Positions 17,576 to 25,892 of a stretch of 64,000 bases of DNA are shown in pieces (position 1 is the first letter of the stretch; each line of letters opens with the position of its first letter). The position numbers were made by a program, and so were the translations under genes. The notes under the pieces are model-generated. The model saw nothing but the letters and a program-made list of their open reading frames with translations. It searched no databases and had not been told where the DNA came from. The DNA is from JABDIP01 sp965250245 (GTDB lineage Bacteria > Pseudomonadota > Alphaproteobacteria > DSM-16000 > Inquilinaceae), in assembly GCA_965250245.1 (NCBI GenBank), contig OZ252296.1, forward strand, positions 4,402,001-4,466,000. Reading direction: 5' to 3'.

Positions 17576-18940
17576 CTAGAGTTCGGCATCTGCCATCGAC
17601 TGTACTGCAGTCAAGTCGTCGGCTTTCATCTGTTCCGGCTCCGATGGCTCCTTTGCGGCAACAGGTCGCGGTGGCGAAGGGCGCCATTCTCGGAGGTGTT
17701 GGCCGACAAGGTCGTAGAATTCGGGGACGATGCGCTCCACGTCCTCGATGAAGGTGCGGGTGCCAGAGAATCGGCCGGCGAGGTCCTCAATCAGAAGCAC
17801 TTCGAACGCTGTCGGCACGAGGCTGGGGTTATCCCCTTTCAGGCAATCGGGATCGTCTCGCACCGCCGACAACTGCGCCTGCGTGTCGGGTGCGCGGGAC
17901 GGCCATGATGCTCGGATGAACAAGCGGGGGTCGTCGTTCTTGAGCATCTTGAGTAGCCAGTTGATCCGCGCCCTGGTCGACTTTCTGTCCTTCGGTGCCT
18001 TGAGCCGCATGCTGGCGGAGACGGACTTCCGGGCAAGGTTTGCCTCGACCGAGATGTCGGCGGCGGCATCAGGGACCTGGAGCGTGACGGACAGGCAATC
18101 TGTGTCGACGAACTCCGCGATCCTGGCCTTCAGGCGGGCGTTGTGGTCGTCCTGAACGCGCCGATCCATCTTCAAACGCACTGGCTTGGCGATGCTTCGG
18201 GACATGACGAGGCACAGGTCACGCTGTTCCTCAAACCAACTGGCCACTGTCGAGGCAACCTCTTCGGATGTGCGCCGGAGCTTTTCGCCAGCCCCAACCG
18301 CTCGCACAATGTCGCGCCACTCCTTGTTCATCTGCGTGAACCCCTCGACGCCTGTCGACGGGTGGTTCAGGAAGCGCACGAATTCATCGAGCAGGAAACG
18401 CTGCTCTACATCGGCAATGGAGTCGTCGAGTTGGATGAGCTGGGCCTTCGTCAGAACCCACATCCAGGGCCAATGAAACAATCCCGTGCTGCGGAGCATG
18501 GGCTTTGGAACCTTGACCGGATGGTGGTCCGCTCGGGCGACGAATTCGTTGGAAACGGTGATGACGGCGTCAAAGCCATTCCGTCTGGCGACGTCGAGAT
18601 AGCGGATTACCTGGTCTTCGGACACTGAGCCCTTGCCGATCTTCGCCTCGACCAGCGCGCGCCAGGTCTTGGCACCATTCGCGACTTCGATCAAGCCGTC
18701 CGGGCGGTCCTTGCCGGCGCAATCGTCGCGGAAGACGACCTCCGTGTATGTCGAAATCTTCGTTCGCTTGCCGATGCGAATTCCAACGCTGGACAGAAGG
18801 TTGGAGGCCAAATCAGGAACGCGTGGCAGGACGGACAGGAAGACCGAGGCAACCCGTTTCTCTTTGCTGGTCTCGGCCACGATGGGGATGAGCCGTGCCT
18901 TCTCTCCCTGTCTGACGCAATCGGGCAAGGGATCAATCAC
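17576..18940 (-). CDS. PD-(D/E)XK nuclease-like protein
   Basis: A 454-residue protein without recognised full-length relatives. The N-terminal part has the PD-(D/E)XK arrangement: TSKEKRVASVFLSVL helix, then RPDGLI with Asp81 and, 17 residues later, LVEAKIG with Glu98 and Lys100. The remaining 300 residues are helical and charged, and may bind a partner or substrate. The GTG start at 18940 has GGGAGG five bases upstream. It is the first gene of a two-gene unit with the SIR2-kinase fusion. A restriction or defence nuclease is the simplest reading; activity is inferred from motifs only. Confidence 0.7.
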   Translation of the reverse strand: MIDPLPDCVRQGEKARLIPIVAETSKEKRVASVFLSVLPRVPDLASNLLSSVGIRIGKRTKISTYTEVVFRDDCAGKDRPDGLIEVANGAKTWRALVEAKIGKGSVSEDQVIRYLDVARRNGFDAVITVSNEFVARADHHPVKVPKPMLRSTGLFHWPWMWVLTKAQLIQLDDSIADVEQRFLLDEFVRFLNHPSTGVEGFTQMNKEWRDIVRAVGAGEKLRRTSEEVASTVASWFEEQRDLCLVMSRSIAKPVRLKMDRRVQDDHNARLKARIAEFVDTDCLSVTLQVPDAAADISVEANLARKSVSASMRLKAPKDRKSTRARINWLLKMLKNDDPRLFIRASWPSRAPDTQAQLSAVRDDPDCLKGDNPSLVPTAFEVLLIEDLAGRFSGTRTFIEDVERIVPEFYDLVGQHLREWRPSPPRPVAAKEPSEPEQMKADDLTAVQSMADAEL

Positions 18941-19358
18941 AGCGGCCTCCCAAATGACTTTTCTTTCAATTGGTGAATATTGAAACGGCGCCGGCGCTGA
19001 TCGTCAAACGGTATGTGCGAAAATCTCCTGTACGATGCAAATTTTTGGCCTGGCAGGAATTCCGCGGTCGCTATATGCAGATATGCGAACTGCCTATCGC
19101 GTCCCTCCATTCCCAAGGAGAAACGGCGTTCAACCGAATCCGTCGACATGCAGCACTCCGCTCGTTTGAGAAATCGGGTCACTTAGCGGAGAAACGCACT
19201 CCTGGCCCGATCTTGGACACACCATCCACCCACTTGGGACGATCTGCAAAGAGAACGGTTGTTTCGGTCATTCATGGTCCGGCGGGCGGCACCATATGGT
19301 CCGGGGCCGGGCAGCGTTGCTGCCTTCCGTACCGACCAATCTCTCAAGGAGATGCGCC
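18941..19358. other. Intergenic region between the nuclease gene and a small membrane protein gene
   Basis: About 420 bases of moderate GC. The first part should hold the promoter of the nuclease/SIR2-kinase unit on the minus strand. Open frames here have no recognisable motif, and I do not call them. Near 19275-19315 GGTCCGG occurs twice (CATGGTCCGGCGG, ATATGGTCCGGGG), of no known meaning. AAGGAG at 19346-19351 serves the next gene. Confidence 0.4.
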
Positions 19359-19721
19359 ATGCGCTTTGTGACCAGGACCATCCATGCCTATCTCGATTAT
19401 CCCGTCGCCATCGCCCTGATGGGCCTGCCCTTCCTGCTGGGTCTGGGCAGCTCCAATCCGCTGGCGTTGTACATCTCGCCGGTCGTTGGCGTGGCGGCGT
19501 TCGTGCTGACCGTGTTCACCGATCACCATCTCGGGGTTGTCCGCGTTCTGCCCTACAAGTTTCACCTGGCCGTCGATCTGAGCGTCGGTGTGCTGTTTCT
19601 GGCCCTGCCCTTCGCGTTCGGCTTTTCCGGCCTGGATGCTGCCTATTACTGGCTCAACGGTGGGGCGGTGGTGGCGGTGATCGCCTTGTCGAAGCCGGAG
19701 ACCGCAACCGTCGCGGCCTGA
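19359..19721 (+). CDS. Small four-helix membrane protein, SPW-repeat-like
   Basis: A 120-residue integral membrane protein with four hydrophobic segments in two similar halves: AIALMGLPFLLGLG with YISPVVGVAAFVLTVF, and LSVGVLFLALPFAFGFSG with WLNGGAVVAVIAL. The G..P..FGF pattern of the second half resembles SPW-repeat proteins. AAGGAG seven bases before the ATG fixes the start. No function can be assigned. It stands alone between the nuclease gene and a GNAT gene. Confidence 0.7.
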   Translation: MRFVTRTIHAYLDYPVAIALMGLPFLLGLGSSNPLALYISPVVGVAAFVLTVFTDHHLGVVRVLPYKFHLAVDLSVGVLFLALPFAFGFSGLDAAYYWLNGGAVVAVIALSKPETATVAA

Positions 19722-19929
19722 CGGCAAGCCGTCGGACTCACAGGCCGGCTTTGGCACCAGCGTCCGGGCCGCAGGCGCATCCCGCGCCCCGCCCGGACGC
19801 TGCCGATCCGGCCAATTGCGGTGACGGTCAGCAGAATCCCATTTCTTGACGACCGGAATGGCTGCACACCTCGCTGCAGCCATGATTTCAATCCAGACAG
19901 GCTTCGTCGTCGGAATCCGAGGCCATCAC

Positions 19930-20424
19930 GTGTCCGAGAACCAGAGCATTCGGGATTTCACGCCGGGCGATCTGCCCAGGCTGCACGAAATCCGTGAGGC
20001 GGCTTTCAGGCCGGTGTTCCAGTCTTTCCGCGACATCGTCGGCGAGGCGATCGCGCCGGTCGCGTTCGCGGCGGCTGAGCAGGACCAGGCGGAGCTACTG
20101 GACCGCATCTGCCGCGCGGGGTCGGAGCATGAGGTGTTCGTGGTCGTGCAGGGGACGGAATTGGTGGCGTTCTGCGCGGTGAAGGCGGATCGGGAGAGCG
20201 GGGTCGGGGAGATCGACCTGAATGCGGTGCATCCCGATTGGCAGGGCCGCGGGATCGGCACCCGGATGTATGGCCACGCGCTGGAGCGGCTGAAGGCCGC
20301 GGGCATGGCCGTGGCGACGGTCGGGACCGGCGGCGATGCGTCCCACGCGCCGGCGCGCCGGGCCTATGAGAAGGCGGGCTTCACCGTCGGGATCCCGAGC
20401 GTCTATCTGTACCGGGCGCTGTGA
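19930..20424 (+). CDS. GNAT family N-acetyltransferase
   Basis: A 164-residue acetyl-CoA-dependent transferase. The acetyl-CoA binding motif is AVHPDWQGRGIGTRMYGHAL in the middle of the protein, followed by a C-terminal RRAYEKAGFTVG segment typical of the fold. The GTG at 19930 fits the family's N-terminus (SENQSIRDFTPGDLPRLHEIRE); an ATG at 19846 would add residues with no family match. The substrate is unknown. Confidence 0.85.
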   Translation: MSENQSIRDFTPGDLPRLHEIREAAFRPVFQSFRDIVGEAIAPVAFAAAEQDQAELLDRICRAGSEHEVFVVVQGTELVAFCAVKADRESGVGEIDLNAVHPDWQGRGIGTRMYGHALERLKAAGMAVATVGTGGDASHAPARRAYEKAGFTVGIPSVYLYRAL

Positions 20425-20485
20425 CCGGCGCGAGGCGAGCGTGGTCCGCCGCCATCCCGGCAATCGGGACGGCGGCGCGCGGCCC

Positions 20486-21103
20486 TCACCCGAGCGGCGA
20501 TATCTCGTAGCAGACCGTGTAGCTGGCGTTGGCATCCTTCACGGATGTGTACTCGTTCCCCCAGCTGTGGATCGTACCCTTCAGCGCATACAGGTAATGC
20601 GCCAGGCCGTCGTGCATGTTGCCGGGGCGTCCCGGCTTCTTCACGCCCAGGATCAGCTCGTTCTTGCCGGAGTTCGGGCCGACCAGGGCAGCCTTGCCGA
20701 AATCGCACACCCGCTTCAGATAGTCGACGACCGCCGATGGCGGCATCGCGATGCTGAACTTCTTGTCTTTCTCCAGGGCCTTGACGACCGCCGCCTCGCT
20801 GCCGCCCGCAAACAGCCCCGGCACCTCGTTGATATGAGCGATGTAGTTGTCGACGGTGAAGGTCTCGAAGCCCTTGAACGACCGGGTGAAGCTCTCGATG
20901 CTGTCCAGGATGTCGCTGCGGTCCTCCGCCTGGAGCATCCTGAGATAGGACTTGATCTCGGCCAGCACCCGCGAGCCGGTCCGCCCGCCCGACGCCAGTT
21001 CCGTCTTCCGGCTCTGGCTATGCTCATGAAGCGCGTAGAGCGAGCTGGTAAATCCGCAAATACCCCAATGGGCATTCTGCGTCCCCATATCCGTCAGCGG
21101 CAT
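20486..21103 (-). CDS. Protein of unknown function with WG-C-GF and HSWG motifs
   Basis: A 205-residue protein that I do not recognise. The ATG at 21103 has GAGGGAGAG eight bases upstream, so the start is secure and the gene probably expressed. Near the N-terminus is GTQNAHWGICGFTSSLYAL; near the C-terminus are NMHDGLAHYLYAL and TIHSWGNEY. An early Gln and Cys-Gly plus a late His and an SWG turn are reminiscent of papain-like cysteine peptidases, but spacing and context are too weak for a call. No signal peptide or membrane segment is seen. Confidence 0.7.
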   Translation of the reverse strand: MPLTDMGTQNAHWGICGFTSSLYALHEHSQSRKTELASGGRTGSRVLAEIKSYLRMLQAEDRSDILDSIESFTRSFKGFETFTVDNYIAHINEVPGLFAGGSEAAVVKALEKDKKFSIAMPPSAVVDYLKRVCDFGKAALVGPNSGKNELILGVKKPGRPGNMHDGLAHYLYALKGTIHSWGNEYTSVKDANASYTVCYEISPLG

Positions 21104-21349
21104 TGTGAACTCTCCCTCGGTCAGACCATTTCGGGCAGATCTACACGACGACAATACACCCGTTGGCGGCCGCCACAATCGCGACCGGCCGGCTTTGCGA
21201 CGCCGCTCTCGATCGATCGCCGGGATGTCGGAAGAGCACTGCGCATCTGTGGTCACACCGCGCCAGGCCCGGCATCGCCGACCCCCGGATCGGGCCGGAC
21301 ACGGCAGACGGACCGCCGCATCCGGCCCTGGCGGGTTGAAGCGCCGCGG

Positions 21350-21571
21350 TCAGTCGGAGCCGTCGATGCTGGCGATCGTGATCCGCCGGAATTCGTCGGC
21401 TTCGCAGCCGCCCATCCCGTCGCTGTCGGTCCGGACGCAACCGGAGCGTTCCGATCCGCGGCCATCAATGCCGGCAAGATCCTGTTCGTTCTGCGCCGGT
21501 TGTCCGAACGGTGCGGCCTGCCAGACGGCGGCGCCGAGCGCCAGGACCAGCGCCAGTCCAAGTGTCTTCAT
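21350..21571 (-). CDS. Small secreted protein of unknown function
   Basis: A 73-residue protein with a clean signal peptide (MKTLGLALVLALGAAVWQA) and a short polar mature part containing two cysteines (SGCVRTDSDGMGGCEADEF). GGAG lies about eight bases upstream of the ATG. The mature peptide would be about 50 residues and is probably periplasmic. No family is recognised. Confidence 0.6.
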   Translation of the reverse strand: MKTLGLALVLALGAAVWQAAPFGQPAQNEQDLAGIDGRGSERSGCVRTDSDGMGGCEADEFRRITIASIDGSD

Positions 21572-21708
21572 GGTCGGTTTCTCCAGTTCCGTGACATGGC
21601 ATCCGCTCGGTCAGCCTAGGGGCAGCACGCAGCCGCCAACAATGCGCCAAAGGCGCGCAGGGGTTGCGAAAGTTGTGACCGATTCGCCGCCAGCCTCGGG
21701 GGCTGCGT

Positions 21709-22410
21709 TCAGTGTTGTCGGTTTCTGCCAAGCACCTGTGCAACTGACCGGTCGCTGACGGTCGGGGGTAGATCGGGACGACGAAGCACGAAGGTTCGCG
21801 CAGGCGGAATTGCATAGAACTCCTCCTGCCACGGTGTAGCGCCCAGAGACGACAGAAGGGAAGCCATTCGCTCTTCGTTCAATCGGTCACGCTTGCGACG
21901 GGCCTCGTAGCCCTTCAGGTCTTCCTCAGGGAGCGGTTCGCCACCCTCGTAGTAGTGCCAGCGCCTTTCTTGCTGGCCGACATAGACGTAGCGCTTCCGA
22001 AGTTCCCCGCCCTCCAGACGAAGGTGTTCGAAGTGCGCGCCCGCCTGAAAGCTTGTCAGCCGGTCGTGCGCCGACCAATGCATGGTCCTAAGTCCATGGT
22101 TCCTGGTCAGACATACGCAGAGCGAGAGATATCCATTGCACAGAAAGCAGTTGTTCCAGAGGACAGACCATTTCGACCGCGTCGGCAGCACGAGGAACAC
22201 GCTTGGCACGTTGGTGTACCGCTTGACCGATCGGAATGCGGCATCGAGGTCCGGAAAGGCCTCCCAGGACGACCGCAGCGTCTCGCCCTTCACGAAACGA
22301 CGGACCTCGTCGTGGACAGCCTTGGCAACCCGTTCCGTGGACCCTTCCACCAGGTCCAGGGACTGCGTGGTCGGCCACCAATTCTCGATCGTCCGGCTTC
22401 GAAGACTCAT
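21709..22410 (-). CDS. Hypothetical protein
   Basis: A 233-residue soluble protein that I do not recognise. It is rich in Trp, Arg and Glu, and has a charged helical stretch (LKGYEARRKRDRLNEERMASLL) near residue 165-185. The N-terminus IENWWPTTQSLDLVEGSTERVAKAVHDEV looks like a genuine domain start. A GTG two codons upstream is an alternative start. Base composition is somewhat lower in GC than in the surrounding housekeeping genes, consistent with an accessory gene. No partner is evident. Confidence 0.6.
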   Translation of the reverse strand: MSLRSRTIENWWPTTQSLDLVEGSTERVAKAVHDEVRRFVKGETLRSSWEAFPDLDAAFRSVKRYTNVPSVFLVLPTRSKWSVLWNNCFLCNGYLSLCVCLTRNHGLRTMHWSAHDRLTSFQAGAHFEHLRLEGGELRKRYVYVGQQERRWHYYEGGEPLPEEDLKGYEARRKRDRLNEERMASLLSSLGATPWQEEFYAIPPARTFVLRRPDLPPTVSDRSVAQVLGRNRQH

Positions 22411-22482
22411 GGCCACGTTGCCCAGTTGATTTGCGTGAACACGCTTCCAAGCCGTTCTACCGCCCGCCGACGCTGATCGGCG

Positions 22483-23295
22483 TCACGTCTCGCGGAACGG
22501 CACGCCGCCGATGCCATCGCCGCGCAGGTCGCGGGGGGCTGCCCAGGTGTCCGGGTCGGTGATCAGGGCGGCGAGGGCCTCCGCGGCGGTGTCGAGCAGG
22601 CGTTCGCCCTTCTCCGCGCTGGCCCGGGTCGGGTTGCCGGAGACGCCGTTGGCGGTCATGTGCTGGAAGGGGCGCCAGCGGTAGGAGGCGGTGCCGGCGG
22701 TTAGGAAGCCGGCGCCGCGGTCGGTGGCGAGGGAGGCCAGGTCGGTGGTGTCGACCAGGTCCGGCTCCAGGGCCAGCATCATGGAGGTCTCGGCCTCGCC
22801 GGCATGCTGCACGCCGGGTTGGTCCTCCAGCAGGGCGGCCAGCGCCTCGTGGCCCTCCTTGGCGTAGGTGGTGGCGACGATGGTGGCGCCGAGCTCGGTG
22901 GCGAAACGGTCGGCGGCGGCCTGCATGGCCAGGATGTTGCCGCCATGGCTGTTGGAGATCAGCACGTCGGTGAAACCGTGCCGCACCAGGCTGGCGATCA
23001 GGCCGCGCAGCACGCCGAAGAAGGTCTCGTGGTCGATGCTGAGCGTGCCGCCGAAGGCCATGTGGTGCTCCGACAGGCCGGACCAGACCACCGGCGCCAC
23101 GACCGTCGGCCGCCGGTCGAAGGCCTTCAGCGCCGCCCTCCGGGCCACCTCGCCGCCGATGCGGGTGTCGGTCATGACCGGCAGATGCGGCCCGTGCTGC
23201 TCGATCGCCGCCACCGGCAGGACGACCACCGCGTTGCGGTTCGCCAGGTCGCGCAGATCCTGCGCCTTCAGCCTCGCCCACTCGACTTCCGGCAT
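22483..23295 (-). CDS. Creatininase family amidohydrolase
   Basis: A 270-residue metal-dependent amidohydrolase. Metal and active-site motifs of the family are present in order: LPVAAIEQHGPHLPVMTDT near residue 30, NSHGGN near 115, and HAGEAETSMML near 165. Relatives act on creatinine or on cyclic amides and formamides in cofactor metabolism, so the substrate is not fixed. The ATG at 23295 is chosen because GGGGAGG lies six bases upstream; the ATG two codons earlier would directly abut that site. Confidence 0.9.
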   Translation of the reverse strand: MPEVEWARLKAQDLRDLANRNAVVVLPVAAIEQHGPHLPVMTDTRIGGEVARRAALKAFDRRPTVVAPVVWSGLSEHHMAFGGTLSIDHETFFGVLRGLIASLVRHGFTDVLISNSHGGNILAMQAAADRFATELGATIVATTYAKEGHEALAALLEDQPGVQHAGEAETSMMLALEPDLVDTTDLASLATDRGAGFLTAGTASYRWRPFQHMTANGVSGNPTRASAEKGERLLDTAAEALAALITDPDTWAAPRDLRGDGIGGVPFRET

Positions 23296-23448
23296 GGCCA
23301 TCCTCCCCGTTGCTGCGGATTGTTCCGGAGCACGCGCCCCGGACGGCCATGGTGTCAGAGGGAGGCCGGCGCACCAAGCCCGGGGGCGGGAATTTCCGGG
23401 CGCCGCTCTTCGGGAGGCCGCGACACGGCGCGCCCCGGTTCGCGCCGC

Positions 23449-24078
23449 CTACCGGCTTGCCGCGAGTGGGATCGGGTTCCCGGTCCCCTGCGCGGTGGTC
23501 AGCACCACCTCGCGCAATTCGTCGCCGACGAAATCGCACTGATACCGGTAGTCACGCCGCGCGCCCGTCTCGTCGACAATGGTGGTGCGCCCGGATACAC
23601 GCCAGGTCAGGTGTCCCGGGCCGCGCACCGATGGCCCAAGCAAGACCGGAGCGGCCGACCAGCCCTCCGGCAAGCGGGCGCGCAGCTCCCGCCGGCACAA
23701 ACCGGGCGCCATCGCCATTCCGTCGGCGTACGCGGCGAATTCTCTTTCCCTGTATTGCGACCAACTGTCGACATGCCGAGGAACCTCGACCGCTCGCCGG
23801 TCCGAATAGGTTTCCCGCCTTGCGGGCACCGGCCTAGTCGGGAATTGCTCAATGGGCTCGGGCACGCCTCGGCGACATCGCCAGGCAAAGCACCCATCGG
23901 CTTCCTTTGCGTCGAGGTAGATGTTGTACCAGCCATCGAACCACGGCCGGCTTTGCACGTGGACGACAAAGCCGCCGACCAACAGCCCCAGAAGCAGGAC
24001 CGCCAACCCTCCGTATGCGCGCTTGCCGATGCGGGCCGCGAGCTGAATTCCCGCTCTCAGCGCCTGTGCCAATCTCAT
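23449..24078 (-). CDS. Membrane-anchored paralogue A of an unknown family
   Basis: About 209 residues: a cytoplasmic basic N-terminus, one membrane segment (YGGLAVLLLGLLVGGFVV), then an exported domain. It belongs to a tandem family whose C-terminal domain reads AP-x-LCR-x-x-L-x-x-x-LPEGW, then WRVSG, then YQCDFVG. Two invariant cysteines could form a disulfide in the periplasm. The segment PWFDGWYNIYLDAKEADGCFAW matches paralogue D. The ATG at 24078 avoids overlap with the gene upstream. The function is unknown. Confidence 0.7.
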   Translation of the reverse strand: MRLAQALRAGIQLAARIGKRAYGGLAVLLLGLLVGGFVVHVQSRPWFDGWYNIYLDAKEADGCFAWRCRRGVPEPIEQFPTRPVPARRETYSDRRAVEVPRHVDSWSQYREREFAAYADGMAMAPGLCRRELRARLPEGWSAAPVLLGPSVRGPGHLTWRVSGRTTIVDETGARRDYRYQCDFVGDELREVVLTTAQGTGNPIPLAASR

Positions 24079-24109
24079 CGCGACACCGCCGCCCGAACCG
24101 ACCGCCGGC

Positions 24110-24811
24110 CTATCGCCCGGAAAAGAGGCTGACGGCGTTTTCAAGCGTGATCGGATCGGCGAGCAGGATCTCCGTCAGATCCGAGCCGACGAAGTCGCAG
24201 CGGTAATGATGGCGGTGGCGCGCGCCGGTCTCGTCGTCGACCGTCAGGATGCCGGAGACCCGCCACCGGCCGGGCCGGCCGACGGCCACGGACTCGCCCA
24301 GGGACTGCGCCTTCACGGTCCAGCCCGCCGGAAGCCGCGATCGCAGCGCCTCCCGGCACTGCGTCGGCGATGTGTGCATCTTGGCGGCGTAGCGGTTCGT
24401 GCGCGCTTCCAGATCCTCCCACCGCGTCTCGCCGGCCTCCATCCAGGGCTGCAGGAACTGCAGGTACCGATCATGCCGGATCCGCTCGGCTGTCCGCCAG
24501 GCTTCCCTTGCCTGCCAGTCCGCCAGCACGGCCGGGTGCGGTGGCTCGTAAGGAGATCCGTCGACATAGCTGTGAACATCGAGGACGTCGCGGTGGACAT
24601 CGCGGGTGATCAGGACCCATTCCGCGGCCTTCAGCAGAAAGACGACGGTCAGCAGGCAGAGGATCGCACCCAGGATACGCAGCACGACGGTGCGCGGCAC
24701 CAATGGCGGCCGGTCGCGCCACGACCGCAGGCCCACGAGCCCATTGTCATAATGCAGCATGCCGGCCAGGAACCCCGCCCGGCGTGGAGGGTCGACATCC
24801 CGTGCGCTCAT
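24110..24811 (-). CDS. Membrane-anchored paralogue B of an unknown family
   Basis: About 233 residues, with a membrane segment (LRILGAILCLLTVVFLL) after roughly 45 cytoplasmic residues, and the shared exported domain (QCREALRSRLPAGW, WRVSG, YRCDFVGSDLTEILL). Its start overlaps the stop of paralogue C in ATGA, so the two are translationally coupled. This copy has the most divergent middle: the LLG-x-S element reads SLGESV. No enzyme motif is visible. Confidence 0.72.
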   Translation of the reverse strand: MSARDVDPPRRAGFLAGMLHYDNGLVGLRSWRDRPPLVPRTVVLRILGAILCLLTVVFLLKAAEWVLITRDVHRDVLDVHSYVDGSPYEPPHPAVLADWQAREAWRTAERIRHDRYLQFLQPWMEAGETRWEDLEARTNRYAAKMHTSPTQCREALRSRLPAGWTVKAQSLGESVAVGRPGRWRVSGILTVDDETGARHRHHYRCDFVGSDLTEILLADPITLENAVSLFSGR

Positions 24812-25518
24812 CGCCCGCCTTCCGCGACCAGGACGTTGCTGTGGCCGTAGACGTCGGTGAGGGTCACCTCGGCAACCGTCCGGCCATCCAGATCGCACAC
24901 GTAATCATAGCGCCGTCCCGGACCGGCGGGCCCCGTGACGGTGGTCCAGCCGGTGACCCGCCAGCTCAGGTATTGCGGGCCGCTGACCGATCGTCCCAGC
25001 GCGATGGGGGCGGCGGACCAGCCCTCCGGCAGCCGGGTGCGCAGGGCCTGCCGGCACAGCATCGGCGCCGACGCCATGTCGCGCGCATAGTCCAGCCGTT
25101 CCAGGTGCCTGGCCTCGATGCGGGAGTCGCCGGCGACCTGCCACGGCCGCGCGACCTGCAGCCAGGCCGACCGCCGTGCCAACTCGGCCTCGTCCACGCC
25201 CGTGCTGAACTCCGCCTCGGGGCGGATGCCCGGCGATTTGCCCGACGCGGCCGGGCCGGGCGTGGCGTCGAAGACCGGGTCGGCGGGACGGTGAACGATG
25301 ACCGGGGTCACGACATGGTCCCTCCCGACAACGTCTTCAGTGTAGTAGTCGATCGCAGCCGTGATCAGGGGGTGGAATGGCAGAGACGCGACATAGCTGC
25401 AGCCGACGACCACCAGCAGGAGCAGCGCGGCCAGCCCCGCGGCCATGCCCGGCCTGGGTTTCCGAACGGGCGTCGCGGTGCACGGAGCCTCGCGCTCCCG
25501 GGTATCCCGGTCACTCAT
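24808..25518 (-). CDS. Membrane-anchored paralogue C of an unknown family
   Basis: A 236-residue protein with a membrane segment (MAAGLAALLLLVVVGCSYVA; the Cys could be a lipobox but is preceded by VVG, so a plain anchor is as likely) and the shared exported domain: LCRQALRTRLPEGW, WRVTG, YVCDLDG. Its start overlaps the end of the truncated fifth copy by eight bases. The linker between membrane and domain is rich in Pro and Ala. It is probably expressed with paralogues B and A. Confidence 0.72.
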   Translation of the reverse strand: MSDRDTREREAPCTATPVRKPRPGMAAGLAALLLLVVVGCSYVASLPFHPLITAAIDYYTEDVVGRDHVVTPVIVHRPADPVFDATPGPAASGKSPGIRPEAEFSTGVDEAELARRSAWLQVARPWQVAGDSRIEARHLERLDYARDMASAPMLCRQALRTRLPEGWSAAPIALGRSVSGPQYLSWRVTGWTTVTGPAGPGRRYDYVCDLDGRTVAEVTLTDVYGHSNVLVAEGGR

Positions 25519-25657
25519 GGAGCACCAGGCAGATCGGGATCAGGCCGTCGAACTCGAACCCGGTCATCTGAAGATGCACCAGCATCCCGCCGACGGTCAG
25601 GCACAACCCGACCCAGGTGCCCAGCAGGACCCTCTTCAGAACGCGTGCTGTCCGCAT
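25511..25657 (-). CDS. Truncated fifth paralogue (N-terminal anchor only)
   Basis: A 48-residue membrane peptide starting MRTARVLKRVLLGTWVG, which matches the beginning of paralogue D (ILKRALIGAGV). It has the anchor and a short tail but lacks the cysteine-containing domain. GGGGAG lies about nine bases upstream of the ATG, and the stop overlaps the start of paralogue C, so it may still be translated and couple expression. It is either a remnant or a small functional protein. Confidence 0.5.
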   Translation of the reverse strand: MRTARVLKRVLLGTWVGLCLTVGGMLVHLQMTGFEFDGLIPICLVLHE

Positions 25658-25782
25658 TTCGAGACCGCTCCCCAACCGGCAGTCCAAAACCTCCGGGTCA
25701 GCATCCCACAAAGAGTTCAATCAATGGTTTATGGCGCCCGCGCCGCCACCTGATCGCCGAAACAGGGCGCCGGGCGCGGGAT

Positions 25783-25875
25783 TCAGGCCCAGGACCGCCA
25801 GCTCTCGATGGTCATCGAGGCGCGGTAATCGGCCGCATTTCCGGCAGTCCGGAGCTCGAGCAACCTCCAGCCCCG
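25783..25875 (-). pseudogene. Displaced 3' fragment of the VOC gene
   Basis: The stretch from the stop triplet at 25783-25785 upward matches the 3' end of the VOC gene at 26586 and beyond: both begin TCAGGCCCAGGACCGCCAG on the plus strand. Similarity fades after about 90 bases. The noncoding sequence that follows on the minus strand also resembles that after the intact gene (TAAACC-x-TTG-x-TTGA), so a larger unit was duplicated. No start codon remains. Confidence 0.8.
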
Positions 25876-25892
25876 ATCATTGCCCGGCGGCT

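Noticed and set aside
13291..19358. An integrative element with its own integrase
   Set aside because: The displaced spoVR end looks like an attachment scar, but no recombinase gene and no short flanking direct repeats were found, so only insertion or duplication is claimed.
18970..19371. A 133-codon open frame before the small membrane protein gene
   Set aside because: No ribosome site, no motif, and it runs through the secure AAGGAG and start of the next gene.
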